This document shows positions 33,240-44,537 of a stretch of 64,000 nucleotides of DNA, in pieces; positions within the stretch are counted from its first letter, which is position 1, and every line of letters starts with the position of its first letter. The position numbers and the translations under genes are program-made. The DNA comes from Eunapius fragilis. Lineage: Eukaryota > Porifera > Demospongiae > Spongillida > Spongillidae. The DNA lies in contig OY811974.1 in the NCBI GenBank assembly GCA_963681505.1, forward strand, positions 11,354,988-11,418,987, written 5' to 3'. The notes beneath the pieces were generated by a model that worked only from the letters and a program-made list of their open reading frames with translations, ran no database searches and was not told the DNA's origin.

Positions 33240-33958
33240 TGAAAGATAAGGTTTTATGCCTTAGTTTGAAACATAATGTGATTTACATAGCCATGTTCAG
33301 TGTGAGAAGGGATGCCACGTATTTCCTTGGTGCACTACTAAAGTCTCCAGCATGCATCTCTGATGTTAGAGATTATACTGGCGAGCATAGTAGCATCAGA
33401 TGGTGGGAGATCATTAGAAGGAAAATCTGTTAGAGTGAACTGCAACTGATCTAATGGAGCCAGAGTGATTTTAAGACTGAAAACCTTCTTCATCTCATGA
33501 TGGCCACTTCGAGATCAGGTTCCAGTTAGAAATCAGCATTAATGCCGAGAGCACAACTAACAAACACTTTCTCTATTCTATTCATAGTTGATATATCAAC
33601 ATCATCATCAGATCGCATATGCTGCCTTATCTCAAGACTTGGAAGCCGCGCACAAAGGTTTCATGTCCCTTGCACCACTTCAGCCCATAGCTTCAAGTAC
33701 ATTCAATATCTGTGCTTGAGTTGTGCAATCGATGAATGAAATACCTGGGTCATCATCATCTTTATCGTCTTCGACGGCAGATTTCAGCATTGACTCATTA
33801 AGATTGACTCTAGCTGCTGCACTTATTGGCAGAGCAACCTTCTTCGGTCTACCCCGTCTGCGATCGATACACCTACAGCACTTGGTACAATGAGTTCCTA
33901 AATCCCAATTGTCGCAAACTGACTTTCTATGTTTTTCGTCACACGCAAGCCGCGGCAT
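33240..33958 (-). pseudogene. Cys-rich transposon-like protein, N-terminal part and decayed continuation
   Basis: The minus-strand frame at 33958-33680 starts MPRLACDEKHRKSVCDNWDL and continues GTHCTKCCRCIDRRRGRPKK. That is a compact Cys/His cluster followed by an AT-hook-like RGRPKK, and then an acidic stretch (DDKDDDDPG). Past a stop, coding-like text goes on in nearby frames (LPSLEIRQHMRSDDDVDIST, and around 33400-33340 SSNDLPPSDATMLASIISNI). I remember such Cys-rich N-termini with RGRPKK from repetitive genes of cnidarians and sponges. I cannot name the family or function. It looks broken. Confidence 0.4.
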
Positions 33959-34278
33959 GCATATAATGCGCCTATCATTGTTACGTGTGACACCCCCACT
34001 GGGGCGAAGTCGGGATTAGGTGGGGATATGACGCTTGAATATCACTGGGCCACACATTTGACGTAGTCCGGGCATTTGACGTTTCAACACGTGACAGATT
34101 TTGTTTTACAGGAAATGGACGTCAAGCGAAGACATTTGACCGGTTATTATTCCCCAACCAGGGGCGGTTTGCTTTTATAAAGTTCAAATCCCTTCTCAAT
34201 CACCCGGGGGGTGGGGGGTGGGGGGGGGGAGGGGGGTCTGAACAATGATAGGTGCATAAGTAGTATAGGCTTATATAA
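33959..34278. other. Intergenic, G-rich run, no gene recognised
   Basis: A G-run lies at 34205-34236. ACATTTGACGT-like words recur near 34055-34140. Nothing else was recognised. Confidence 0.4.
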
Positions 34279-34568
34279 ACAAGTAAAAAAAAACCTTCTC
34301 AATGAGGAAGTTGGTGGGGAATAGGATTTGAAGGCAATGGTGGTGTAAAAAGTAAGGAAACAAGGGTCTGTAATAGTAAGGGAAAATGTCATAGTACTAT
34401 ATTTAGTGGCCCGTTTGTAGCATATACTATGTTCGTGTGCTAAATATTGGACTATGACATTTACCCTTACTATTACAGACCCTTGTTTCCTTGCTTTTTA
34501 CACCACCATTGCCTTCAAATCCTATATCCCACCAACTTTCTCATTGAGAAGGTTTTTTATTTACTTGC
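34279..34568. mobile_element. Hairpin MITE, family H1, copy 4
   Basis: The same architecture as copies 2 and 3, with inner tract CTATGACATTT(A/T)CCCTTACT and distinct substitutions on each arm. Confidence 0.9.
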
Positions 34569-34789
34569 TTCATTCATTTTTTTTCATGCACGTTATTCCG
34601 ATGCATATTTGATATAGTTGATGATCGTAATTGATCCGTAATGTTCAGCCACCAATGTCATATTGTAAACCAAGCTTAGTAAGAGTAGGTAGCTACATTT
34701 ACATACCTTTGAATATCTTTATTGGTAGTACTCTTTCGATGGTCACTTTTGGTTTTGCAGGGTACTAATACGCTTAGCCTTCCCGTACC

Positions 34790-34920
34790 GCACTCTCTTC
34801 GCAAGCGAGCAGTTCAGGACTCTCCCAATAACGTTGCCTTTTAGCGGACCGTTTCTCTTCTTGATAACGCTCGCGTTCAGCGGACCGTTTCTATTTTTGG
34901 GTCTGACGTCTTACAAGTTA
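34790..34920 (-). pseudogene. Fragment of an Arg/Lys-rich repeat protein (SAxRxRY unit)
   Basis: On the minus strand the peptide KRSAERERYQEEKRSAKRQRY followed by WESPELL shows two units of a basic repeat. It matches the better preserved plus-strand relic at 49.73-50.19 kb (SRRARYRADPEKR). Both lie beside the inner end of an R repeat. Confidence 0.5.
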
Positions 34921-34929
34921 TCTAATTAT

Positions 34930-35640
34930 GCTTCTTACATTACATGTACATGTACCGTATAGTCGATTGTTTACCAAAACATAACATCGGCTATTTTATA
35001 TGAAAGCGGCTCTTCCAGCCTATTTTGAAGTTGTTGGCGAAATTTTCATACGTGATTTGCTAACGCAACCACCGATATATGTCATGTAGCCTCGAGACGT
35101 TTTGACCACAGAAGCGAGAATGCCAACGAATTCTGAAGCCATTGGTGTAATTTTCATTTCTGAAAAGTGTTCCTATCCCGAGTTATGCGTGGTCAAGAAG
35201 ACGAATACGTGCACAGGGAAAAAATGCGTGGAATCATTTAGAAATCACTGTGTGATCTACCACATAAATCATACGCTCGCGTGTGATTTTTGTGTGATTT
35301 TCCGAAAATCACACAAAAATCACACGAAGCGTATGATTTCGTGTGATTTATGTGGTAGATCACACAGTGATTTCTAAATGATTCCACGCATTTTTTCCCT
35401 GTGGTGAGACTGGGTACGAGTTTGGAAAATAGTTTTGTTCTCTACAACCATGCGGTTTTGTGACATTAAACAAACACGAAACTGCTTGTTGTTGCCTTCT
35501 TGTACGATGACGACAACAAGGTAAGTCATCCGCTCGTCAGGAGTCTTGTTAGAAGCGCGGGTCGCGTTTTTTAAAATGGCTTCATAATCGGGGTCAAATC
35601 CTAAATGAGAGTTCACTAACGTAACACTCGATACGCACTA
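34930..35640 (-). repeat. Repeat R, copy 3 (carries a nested MITE)
   Basis: It runs from AGTCGATTGTTTACC to the end hairpin GAGAGTTCACTAACGTAACACTC followed by GATACGCACTAG. The MITE at 35212-35403 interrupts it. A frame over the hairpin-proximal half (35616-35374, minus strand) stays open here with FDPDYE, then EGNNKQFRVCLMSQN and VVENKTIF. It is largely open in the other copies as well. Confidence 0.85.
35212..35403. mobile_element. 192-bp hairpin MITE
   Basis: CACAGGGAAAAAATGCGTGG at the left is inverted at the right, and the arms (with ATCACTGTGTGATCTACCAC) pair almost to the centre. GTG flanks both sides (35209-35211 and 35404-35406), giving a possible 3-bp target. R copies without it provide the empty site. 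Confidence 0.9.
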
Positions 35641-35869
35641 GTTAATTAACTGGTATATTTCTATACCAGCAGTTTTTACCAGGGCAACCTCAAGGTTTTC
35701 AATTATATCTCAAGGTTTCAAGGGAAGTGGTCTGATTCTCAAGGATTTCTAAAGCCGACCCTAAATATCATCGTATATAGACACGAAATGCACGCAGCGC
35801 ATGCATGGTTTATGGTCCGGTCTAACTATTATAAATACAGTATAAACCGGATTTATGGCGGAGAAACAT

Positions 35870-36600
35870 AATGTGTCAAAGATCCAATTCAGGAGCAAGC
35901 GATTTTGACAGGGAAGAAGAAAGCCAGCCGGTTCCATCAAAAAAAGAGGGCCAAAAAGTCAATTACAAGAGTAAATTTTCAAACGAGTGACAAAGACCTC
36001 GTCGTTCATCGCTGTGGTGCCTATAGCTTTTCATGCACTGTATGCTCTAGGAGAGTGTCCTGTCAGTACCAGGGAGTGCGTGATGAGAAAGAACACATTA
36101 GCTCTAAAATTCATCAAACATTAGCAAAGGAAGCACTGTCGCAGCCTAAGCTTTCATTCCCATCTGTTGATCCACTTACACTGAAGGTAATGACTGATGT
36201 AACTAGTGCTAATGACTTTTTCCAAAGGTTACTCGAGCGGAAGTAAAGATGGCAAACGTTTTAGTTCAGCATAACACACCATTCTCCAATGCAGATTATC
36301 TGAGACTGTTATAGTGCAATATTTTCACAGACGGCCAAATTGCAAAAGCATATGCAAGTGGCAGGATAAAAGCCACTTGCATACTAAATAATGCAATTCC
36401 TCCATAATTCACAGTAAGTATTCAGTGCAATAATTATTGCACTGTGTCTTAAATGTACAGTTGCTTCACTTGTGAAAGCAATGAAAGAGTTTATTGATCG
36501 ATGGGTCTAATGGCACTGGCATTGAGAAAATTAATCCACATCTACTATCAGAATATATGATTGTAACCAAAGGCAAGTAGTAATCCTGCTTCTAGATATG
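35870..36600 (+). pseudogene. hAT-type element remnant with BED-like zinc finger
   Basis: The open frame 35905-36246 has FSCTVCSRRVSCQYQGVRD then HISSKIHQTLAK, a C2H2/BED-like finger followed by QPKLSF. Downstream text in nearby frames continues the same kind of protein: EVKMANVLVQHNTPFSNADY, FTDGQIAKAYASGRIKATC and near 36510 GSNGTGIEKINPHLLSEY. That order is typical of the N-terminal half of a class of hAT-like genes. Stops and shifts separate the pieces, and the C-terminal half is missing. Confidence 0.6.
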
Positions 36601-36944
36601 TGCATAACTGTCAGAACATGCAAACTGCCTTTTGGTATTTACCTAAACCCAAAACCCAGGTGATATAGCCACCTGAGGCAGCTTCCCTGTCCCTCACGAT
36701 TAGTTACCTGCATGGGGGAGACCAGGAGGATCTGTTTAATTGAAATAACAATTACGGGCCATGCCTACAGTGGTCTTGAGTTATATGTGCTGTACAAAAT
36801 TTAGGGGTTCTCGTACAAATAACTTCGACCGGTATGGTGGGTGATTGCTACCAATGCAAGCTAGTGGGAACAATGATAAACGCTGGCTACTATTGGGTCA
36901 GCCTGTATTTCAAACCATGATAGAGAAGTATTTGGGAGCTAAGT

Positions 36945-37262
36945 ACATACAGTATGGGGGAGGTGTGCATACAGTATGGGGGAGGTGTACATATAGTATG
37001 GGGGAGGTGTGCATACAGTTTTTGGGGAGGAGTGCGCATACAGTATGGGGGAAGTGTGCATACAGTGTGTGGGAGGTGTGCATACAGTATGGGGGAGGTG
37101 TGCATACAGTATGGGAGAGGTGTGCATACAGTATGGAGGAGGTGTGCATACAGTATGGGGGAAGTGTGCGTACAGTATGGGGGAGGTGTGCATCAGTATG
37201 GGAGGTATGCATGCTGTATGGGGGAGGTGTGCATGCAGTAAGTATGGAGGTGTACATATAGC
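36945..37262. repeat. 22-bp minisatellite
   Basis: About 14 copies of a unit close to GTGTGCATACAGTATGGGGG. The overlapping open frames here are by-products of the array. It directly precedes the duplicated block copy B. Confidence 0.9.
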
Positions 37263-37329
37263 ATTTTTTTTAGGTGTGAGTTTAGCCATTGAAGCTGCAG
37301 AAGCTTTATAGAACCGGATCATAGGACCT

Positions 37330-38985
37330 ATGGTTATGACACTAATGGCAATTACTTTTATAACAAAGACCTTTAGCACTGTGTTTCCTTTTTCGTTTCT
37401 GATGAGCTCTGTTTGAAGGATTCAGGTGCTGTATACGATAATTGCACGTGCTATAATGTAATTACCGATTTACAAGCTGTTACTCTTGTGCAGAAGGATA
37501 TTTAAGTTCTGAACCCCTATGGTAACGCAGGCGCCCTTTGTACATGCATGAACCGTCTAAAGGGTGCCATAGAAAAATGGTGTGTTAAGATGTGCTGCAT
37601 ATAGTAAGTCGTTAGTGTTAATCGTTTAGGCATTCAAACGGACGTTTATAACTTCTTATTACATATATTATAGTGTAACAACATTTGTCCCAATTATAAA
37701 CTTCAATAATAGCCAAGAGAGCAGTTGCAAATAAAAGGCCTTGTATTTTGTATAATGCTATGAAAATCATTTCTGGGGGGCCCAAATAAACTAAACTGGC
37801 CAGACACGCAAATAGTCTGGGTCCATAGTACAATGAGTGAGGTGAACCGCGCGCATTGTATCGATATCAATAACTATGAACTCATTTGAGCTCAGCGAAA
37901 TATGAAACATAGCTATGATAGTCTCCAACGAATAGTCGCCAGCTCGCCAGCCCGCCAGCTGTTATCGGCTGACATTCATTTCATTCCACAAAATGAACAC
38001 GCCCAGTTCACCGGACTGACCATATTTCAGTCGGGTACCCAGACTAGTGTGACTGTACTAGTTAAGACAGCAAATTTCTTCGCAACGTTCAAAATGAGGC
38101 TACTGCACGTCCGGAGTACAAAATACTCAGATCTTGAAGAGTGGTAATTAATGCAAAACTGATTGCGATCTGTGGGCGAGGATAGGAGAACACAACGGGG
38201 CATCCCACTCCCCCCTCTCCCTCCCTCTCACCACCTTTTCATGGTCAGATGTATACAATCAGCTTACCTTTGAGCTTGCTTTACTTGTCCAGCATGCACA
38301 GCCATCAGAAAGGTGGAATTTAGCAGCAAGTGACCAAGAACAAATTAATGTGCTCCAGCCTATGGGTCAATGAGAGCGTGCAACAGAACAATATTTGAGG
38401 GAACTTAGTCAATTGCATGTACATGCACAGTCTTTCTCTGATCTCGTAAATTGACGAGCGGGGGAAGATGTGGAAATAATATTAATGGTACGTGGTAGTC
38501 CACATGTATTACGATATTGTCATGTGTTACAAGATATAGAGAGGTTGCAGTGTCGTCCCGGGAAGAGCGGCGGCCATGTGTTTTGGTGTCTCTAGTTCTG
38601 TTATAGAATGTTTCCAATATGCAACAGATTATTTACAACCTGTAACAGAACTCGGAACACCAAAAACCATGGCGGCGGGATGACACTGCAACCTCTCTTA
38701 TACAGGTTGTAAATAATCTGTTGCAGATTGGAAACATTCTATAACAGAACTGGAGACACCAAAACACATGGCCGGCGCTCTTCCCGGGATGACACTGCAG
38801 CCTCTCTATAGTCGTTTCACCTGCATACGTTAATGTTGCTCCCTTTTTTTGTTAGCGTTACAATTTGATCCAACCATCAATGCCCTTAGAGGGCTTACAA
38901 CAACTACGATCGATGCACTTTTACCCCTTCGCCGGTCGAAAATACCTGGCTGTAGCGCATTAGCGCAACGACTTCCCCGTTCCAG
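37330..38985. repeat. Duplicated block, copy B (joins the partners at 4.0-4.4 and 16.5-17.4 kb)
   Basis: The first part (to about 37725) matches 4015-4430. The second part (from about 37727) matches 16485-17420. Both are in the same orientation. Copy B therefore holds both halves in one piece. A hairpin MITE at about 38535-38813 interrupts the second half. No gene is visible. Confidence 0.8.
38535..38813. mobile_element. Double hairpin MITE inside duplicated block B
   Basis: The outer ends TATAGAGAGGTTGCAGTGTC and GACACTGCAGCCTCTCTATA are inverted. A second inverted copy of the left half ends at ACCTCTCTTATA near 38701, so the element looks like a short hairpin joined to a further arm. Block A at about 17225-17260 lacks it and keeps the flanks (ATTACGATCTTGTCATG and CTGCATACGTTG), so it is an empty site. 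Confidence 0.85.
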
Positions 38986-39868
38986 TTTTACACTATGTTC
39001 ACATTAGACTTTAAAAGAGCTGCAACTATCATAGTTTTGATGCACGCATTTTAAATAAACTAGTTCGGTACTACGCCTATCATTTTATCGTTTTACACCC
39101 CTTCCCTTCTTTACTGTAGATTCATAAGCATGCATCAGCCATCTATATCAATGTAGCTCTTGGTTTCCCTGAAAATAAAAATTAGATCTGCATCAACTGC
39201 ATGCAGACTCGCAAAGCGGCGTGCAAAGCAGCAAAGTTAAACCGCACGCGGTAATGTATAGCATTCTATAACTATACACGATAGAACACATGCACATACT
39301 AAAAAAAAAAAAAAGTTTGCGTATGATTGAAAAGCATTGAAATGTTTAAAAGTTCAACTTGGGTTATACTATGTGATTATTGCCGTTTTCTATGATGAAG
39401 AAATATGGTTTCATCGAAATGGACCCCTTTTATATCGCCGCATTTGTAGCATCCAGTAGGTTGAATGATCTCACAAAATGCATCCAATGTTGTCTCAAGA
39501 TTTGTACTTTCACATTCCTGTGTTTGAAAAGTATAATACTGTTCAGCGGATTATTTAGTTTTTCTACTTCCCCCCAAAATGGCCTAAATTTACCCACTTT
39601 ACTCACGGACGCGGTGTTAATGGTCTTTGGCATAGCTGAATTTAGCAATGACTATGACATCCTTTTATCCTGCTTGCAGTAGTACTCAACCGATTGTAAA
39701 CACAATGCGTGGTTCTTGTATTTGTGCTCCTTTTGTGCCTATGTTGTACATATCATGTGCATCTGAACTTACAGCTGTATAATGTTAGCAAAATGTTAGA
39801 CAGCAGCCTTCTAAAGAGTAATGATGCTAGCCTAGTATATGTTACATAATAATAGTAATGCATAGTAT
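38986..39868. other. Intergenic, no gene recognised
   Basis: AT-rich with a poly-A run at 39301-39314. It includes the presumed 3' flank of the Death-domain gene. The plus-strand frame at 39380-39682 has no recognisable feature. Confidence 0.45.
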
Positions 39869-41682
39869 TTAGTTCACAGTGCGATTCTTTCTTGCAATCT
39901 TCCTTGCCAGTGCTGGGTTATTGCCTCCCCATCTTTTTTTTATGGCATTGCACAAAAGCCTCCAAGATGGAAGACCATACTTGTTGATATCATAGTCCTC
40001 TTCAAACCAAGCAACAAATACTTCTCTGAGGCTTTCCGTAGGGTCAGTGTGTTTCATTGAGGAAATAATACTCATCCTTGAATTTGAAAGCCTCAGAGCG
40101 TCTCCAAGTGGCTTCCATTTAGCTGCTATTTCAGTTACCTCATCCATTACATCTGAGAGGTTTTTCATACCTGGAACAAACATAAAATAAAAGCATTTGT
40201 ATGGTGTGCTCAAACCTACTAAGAGGGTCCCCAGACACAGTTGAAAACTCTTCACCACCTGTCACCACACCTCCTCCTTCTGTTCCTCTTGCTCCTCCCA
40301 TATGTTTTTGTATCACTCCAGATCTATCCCCATTGACACCTATAGTAAATAATAATAATGAGCATGGGTTGCATAAATTTTCACTGTAGTGGAAAGAATT
40401 GGAATGGGCTAAGCATGCATTTGGCCTACTGATACAGGTGTGGCTTCGCATACGTTAGCTCAAAATGAATTATTATTTGTGCATAAAACGTTTCATTTAA
40501 TGAGTACGTTTATATATCATTAAGAAATGCTTCTCAGTGTATTTATAAGACAATAAGCTCGTCATTTAATGCATCAGTGTACTATGCACAAATGTTTTCT
40601 TTTATAAGTATTGGGAGTTCTTACTTAGGGTTAAGTATAGGGTTTTTCAAACTCGTGTAGTTCATTCGATTAAAATTTTCGTTGTTAATTGTTTTTAATA
40701 AAGGTAGGCAATGTCAAGGACATTAAAATAACATGCCAAGGCTGAGTTGTGAATGATTTGTATAGCAAATCAGCCAGTGTGCCATAACCACTCCAGGAAT
40801 AACCCAGTACATGCAAGCAATGCTGCTTAAGGACACGTATATTAGCCATCAAAGGAAACTTCCTTCATATCTATTATCATGGTCAGCTTTGGAAAGAGTA
40901 TTGAAGTACATTTGGTATATGTTGGCATGCACACATGTCTGAAAATTTTATATCCAGACGAAGCATTTGCAGATGTTGCGCAAAGAGAATTCAATTGAGG
41001 TGCATGTGTCAAGTAATTGTTTTTTTAATAAAGGTAGAAAATGTCAAGGACAATAAAACAACATGCCAAAGCTGAGTGTGTATAGAAAATCAGCCAGTGT
41101 GCCATGACAACATTTATATTCAGCAGGAATATACAGACTAGATGCAAGCAATGCTGCTTTTCAAAAGCACACGTATTGGAATTATACTATCCATCAAAGG
41201 AAACTTCCTACATATCTGTTATCACGGTCAGCTTCGGAAAAAGTATTGAAGTACAATAGAAATATTTACGTAAAAAATGTACTTAAAAATTAACTATTCA
41301 CCAAAATATTATTATGGACAGTCAAAAGATCTTTTGTTATGTTCTACAGCACAGTAGTAAAGGTGAATAAAGTTCATAAATAAATTATTCGCATGGCTAT
41401 TTTGTAAACTACTTGAATAAAAATGATAAAGGTCATTTTCAAAAACATCACTTGGTGTCTTATATGATGGGTTTCAATTTCTGTTTGAGGTCTCGTGTGG
41501 CTATTTGAGGTCTCATGTGGCTGTTTGAGGTCTCATGTGGCTACAGGACTTTCACCACGTTCAGTGATTTTACTACTAACCTTCCCATTCCTGGAGCACA
41601 TCCATGTTTAGCCACAAAGCATCAGCAATATTTGGTTGAATGTTGTTGAGGTGATCAATTATCGTCATAATGCGACGAAGGG
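39869..41682 (-). CDS. Death-domain protein, last three exons
   Basis: Death domains assemble signalling complexes for apoptosis and innate immunity. The last exon (40170 down to 39869, after acceptor tttgttccag) encodes MKNLSDVMDEVTEIAAKWKP, then LGDALRLSNSRMSII, then DPTESLREVFVAWF, then PSWRLLCNAIKKRWGG. These are the spaced helices of a Death domain ending near the C-terminus. The exon before it (40339 to 40220; VNGDRSGVIQKHMGG, Gly-rich) joins it through donor gtaggt. An upstream exon (41682 to 41581) encodes LRRIMTIIDHLNNIQPNIAD and ALWLNMDVLQEWEG. All three exons have phase-1 borders and fit without a stop. Earlier exons were not identified. The gene could be separate from the kinase gene upstream or could share a transcript with it. 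Confidence 0.7.
40684..41254. repeat. Tandem duplication, period about 335 bp, in a Death-gene intron
   Basis: TTTAATAAAGGTAG, ATCAGCCAGTGTGCCAT, GCAAGCAATGCTGCTT, CCATCAAAGGAAACTTCCT and GTATTGAAGTACA occur in the same order at 40684-40912 and 41016-41254, with substitutions and small gaps. Confidence 0.85.
41464..41541. repeat. Three copies of a 21-bp repeat
   Basis: GTTTGAGGTCTC(A/G)TGTGGCT is repeated three times just downstream of a Death-gene exon. Confidence 0.9.
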
Positions 41683-42754
41683 CTGCAGGATAAATTAATG
41701 GATGGATTTTTATTCCTACCTGACCAATTGTTCAAGTGTGTATACCACTTGATTTGATACTTACATATAATAGATGTACAGTTATTATACTTATGCATTG
41801 AGGTATTCTTCGGAATTTCTTCATCCAAGGGTATTCTGAGGAAACATTCTCTGTTAGCATACACATGTATCCTACTACGTGCATGGGCCTGTCTAGAACA
41901 TCAAATGAGATGCATTTATTTAAAGCCAGAGAATCTAACAAAACAACTCTAAAGTCTAATAGATGCGCAGTTATAAAAACCAGTAGGACCTCAAATCCTA
42001 CGTTAATAGGTCCTACGTAGGATTTGATAGGGGATGAAAACGAATCGCAAAATACCCGATTCCACTATTGCCGATGCACCGTAGAATCAGTTGGCTTTTA
42101 GCGAGCGTATTTGGATACAGCCGTCGATTACCTACAATGTAGTAAAACTGCCGACGCTTATAAAGCTCAGACAACAGAGATAACACTCGCTCGTTCCCAC
42201 TATCGAACCTCACAAACGGTTTCTCCTTCTTCTTCTTCCGGATCTGATAAGATAAGATTCGCTCGGATAAGAGGTTTATTACATTGCATCTTTGTCACGA
42301 TTGAAGTTAAATGTTAGCCGTTATGCGGATGCACTAGAACCAACAAGTTAGAACCTATACTAATGTCAAGGGATTTTTAGACAGCAATTGAATAAAAAGA
42401 AAGGAAATAAGGAATTACGGATATTATGCATTCATTTAATTATAAATTTTACAGACCTAAATTATTTAGCAAATCTACCTCCTTGAAATTCTGTGCTAAA
42501 TGTATATTTATAATGAAGATGCATATGCAGGAGTGAAGAGCTGATAGGCCAATTTAACAGCCCTTCATCATTGCAATTATAATAATATTCCTGGCCATCT
42601 TGAGAAGCTCATGCAGAAGGACCATTTGAAGGTTTAAGTTAGGCTCTCTGTATTGAAACATTCCATGCAATAAGTGTATACACAAGAACAGATATGTTTT
42701 TATTTGTTGCTGGGGTCAATTGATATAGCCTTTCAGTCAAACATTTCAATAGAA
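41683..42754. other. No gene recognised; small palindrome
   Basis: CAAATCCTACGT at 41993 and ACGTAGGATTTG at 42014 form a short hairpin beside TAGGACCT/AGGTCCTA. Nothing else was recognised. Confidence 0.4.
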
Positions 42755-42950
42755 TAAAACAATTGTGCCAATCTCATGCCTTGGGCATCTGCTCAATGGG
42801 GCAGCATTTGCAAACAATTAATTGTGCCAATCTCATGGGCATCTGCTCAATGGGGCAGCATTTGCAAACAATTAATTGTGCCAATCTCATGGGCATCTGT
42901 TCAATGGGGCAGCATTTGACCCCCCCCCCCCCCCCCCCCCCCAACTCCAA
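42755..42950. repeat. Three-copy tandem repeat of about 60 bp, followed by a poly-C run
   Basis: AATTGTGCCAATCTCATG, GGGCATCTG and TCAATGGGGCAGCATTTG recur three times, followed by about 22 C. Confidence 0.9.
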
Positions 42951-43069
42951 CTCATTAATCATAGATCAGTTACAGTGCCATATACAAATTTCTTTTTGGA
43001 ATGAGGCATCATATCCCTCCCCGTGCTTATCCCGAAAGAAATGAATGAACACTTATGCTTATTTTTACA

Positions 43070-43335
43070 TTAGTACTTCCTATGTTCAGGAAGTACTAAT
43101 GTTCCCTCCACATATCCTGACCTTCCAACAGTTGGGATGGTAGCACAGCCTGCCTTCTCTTCTTCAGTAACATTCAAGACTGTCTGATTGTACCCATCAT
43201 CCACCAACAGCTTCCCCGCATCTAAAAGCTTTTTACTGGCTGCTGAGCACTCATATGGCATGGATCCAATTTGATACTTCTGATCATCAGTGTGGAAGGC
43301 ATAGAGTTTTGATTCTACTCCATTGGTACCTGGAC
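43070..43335 (-). CDS. Unrecognised terminal exon
   Basis: An exon-like frame follows acceptor ctattatcag at 43335 and ends with a stop at 43070. It encodes GPGTNGVESKLYAFHTDDQK, then YQIGSMPYECSAASKKLL, DDGYNQTVLNVTEEEKAGCA and PTVGRSGYVEGTLVLPEH. The text is balanced in composition and looks coding, but I do not recognise the family. It enters in phase 1, like the Death-domain exons, so it could be an alternative last exon or the end of another gene. The stop region is part of a short palindrome (AGTACTTCCT and AGGAAGTACT). Confidence 0.45.
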
Positions 43336-44537
43336 CTGATAATAGTAGCATTGATGTGTTGTGTTTGTTGTGTGCATGCGTGTGTGTATGTGTGTAACTA
43401 TAAACATTAATCCATGCATGCATGTTTTTGGTAAATCCGCCTAAATCTATCTTTAATAATCCTAGAAAAGGTGAAAAAATCAAACAAAAAGTCCAAATAT
43501 CACCAAATAGCTAAATATAAAAAGTGCCGAAGTGTCTACAAAGTGGGGAAAAGTTTGTTTTCACTTAGTCAGAAGTGAGTTACGAGGATCTGTTCTTGTC
43601 GGTCGGTAAGCAAATTGTGCAGTAGAACGGAAGTACTTTCTCCATAAGCTGAACTCGGCTGCACCGCATGAAACGAAATGCTAAACGTGTGAAATTCGGT
43701 AAAAACGATCGGTTTTTGACGCCACCCCTACATGAATTAAATGTCTTATGTCATTTGCTTCTCTAACAAGCTGTTTCTTCTCTAGTTGGGCCAGTACGCG
43801 AAGGGTCGGGGTACGCCCAACTACTTCTCCTCATTATTATTTACTGATGTAGTAAATTAATTTGTCGAGCAATGAGGGCATGGCACTAGGGTAGTTCTTG
43901 GGCATTGAATACGGAATCTGGTGGATTGAGCAGCAAAGCACTTTTGAAGAAATCGCGTAGCCCGACCTTCGCGTTTGAAGGAGGTCGCGCCTTCCGCCCT
44001 TACCCCCAACTATTAAAGCTTCTTTCAGATCTCGTCGTGTGAAACTCCGGCAAACTATTCGTACTCAACGATATGTTGTTCTGACATTGCGCAAGAGGCA
44101 GTTCATGCGGGTCACGTGCACAACACAAGCATGCAGAATCGGTTAGCACCAATAAAAAAGCGGGCAGCCCTTTAATAAAAATCCAAAAGCTAAATCTTCA
44201 TTAAAATGCTTTGGATTTAGGCGGAGGGGGGAAGTCTGCTTTTAAGCTATCAGAACATAACGAAAAGGCATGCCTTAATAGTGCACCTTATATATGTACA
44301 TGCATAGAAAATACAATATATTTATACCTTCATTGGATATAGAATTGCTTGTAGAGTTCTAAATCATATGGGTGAAATAGTATCATATCACAGACAGTTT
44401 ATTTGTATTTTATTGTCTGTTAACAAACATTCCATGCGCAGGGGTCAGAGGATTTTTGATTACGCAAAATAAATTACGTGTAGTCTCAAAAGTACATACT
44501 AATAAGAAACAAAATTAAATACATAAACCATGTACCT
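43336..44537. other. No gene recognised; possible small inverted-repeat relic
   Basis: ACGCGAAGGGTCGGG near 43796 and GCCCGACCTTCGCGT near 43961 are inverted and recall the MITE at 86-224. A relic of about 180 bp of the same family is possible. An intron of the kinase gene may extend here. Confidence 0.35.

Noticed and set aside
36845-37379. Frames rich in VHTVWGRC or HLPHTVCTPPPYCM repeats
   Set aside because: They are by-products of the 22-bp minisatellite, open in several frames and on both strands.
39380-39682. 100-residue plus-strand frame with hydrophobic runs
   Set aside because: There is no signal, domain or splice context, and AT-rich DNA gives such frames by chance.
42763-43044. 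Frames with repeated GICSMGQHLQTINCANLM
   Set aside because: They translate the three-copy 60-bp repeat and the poly-C run.
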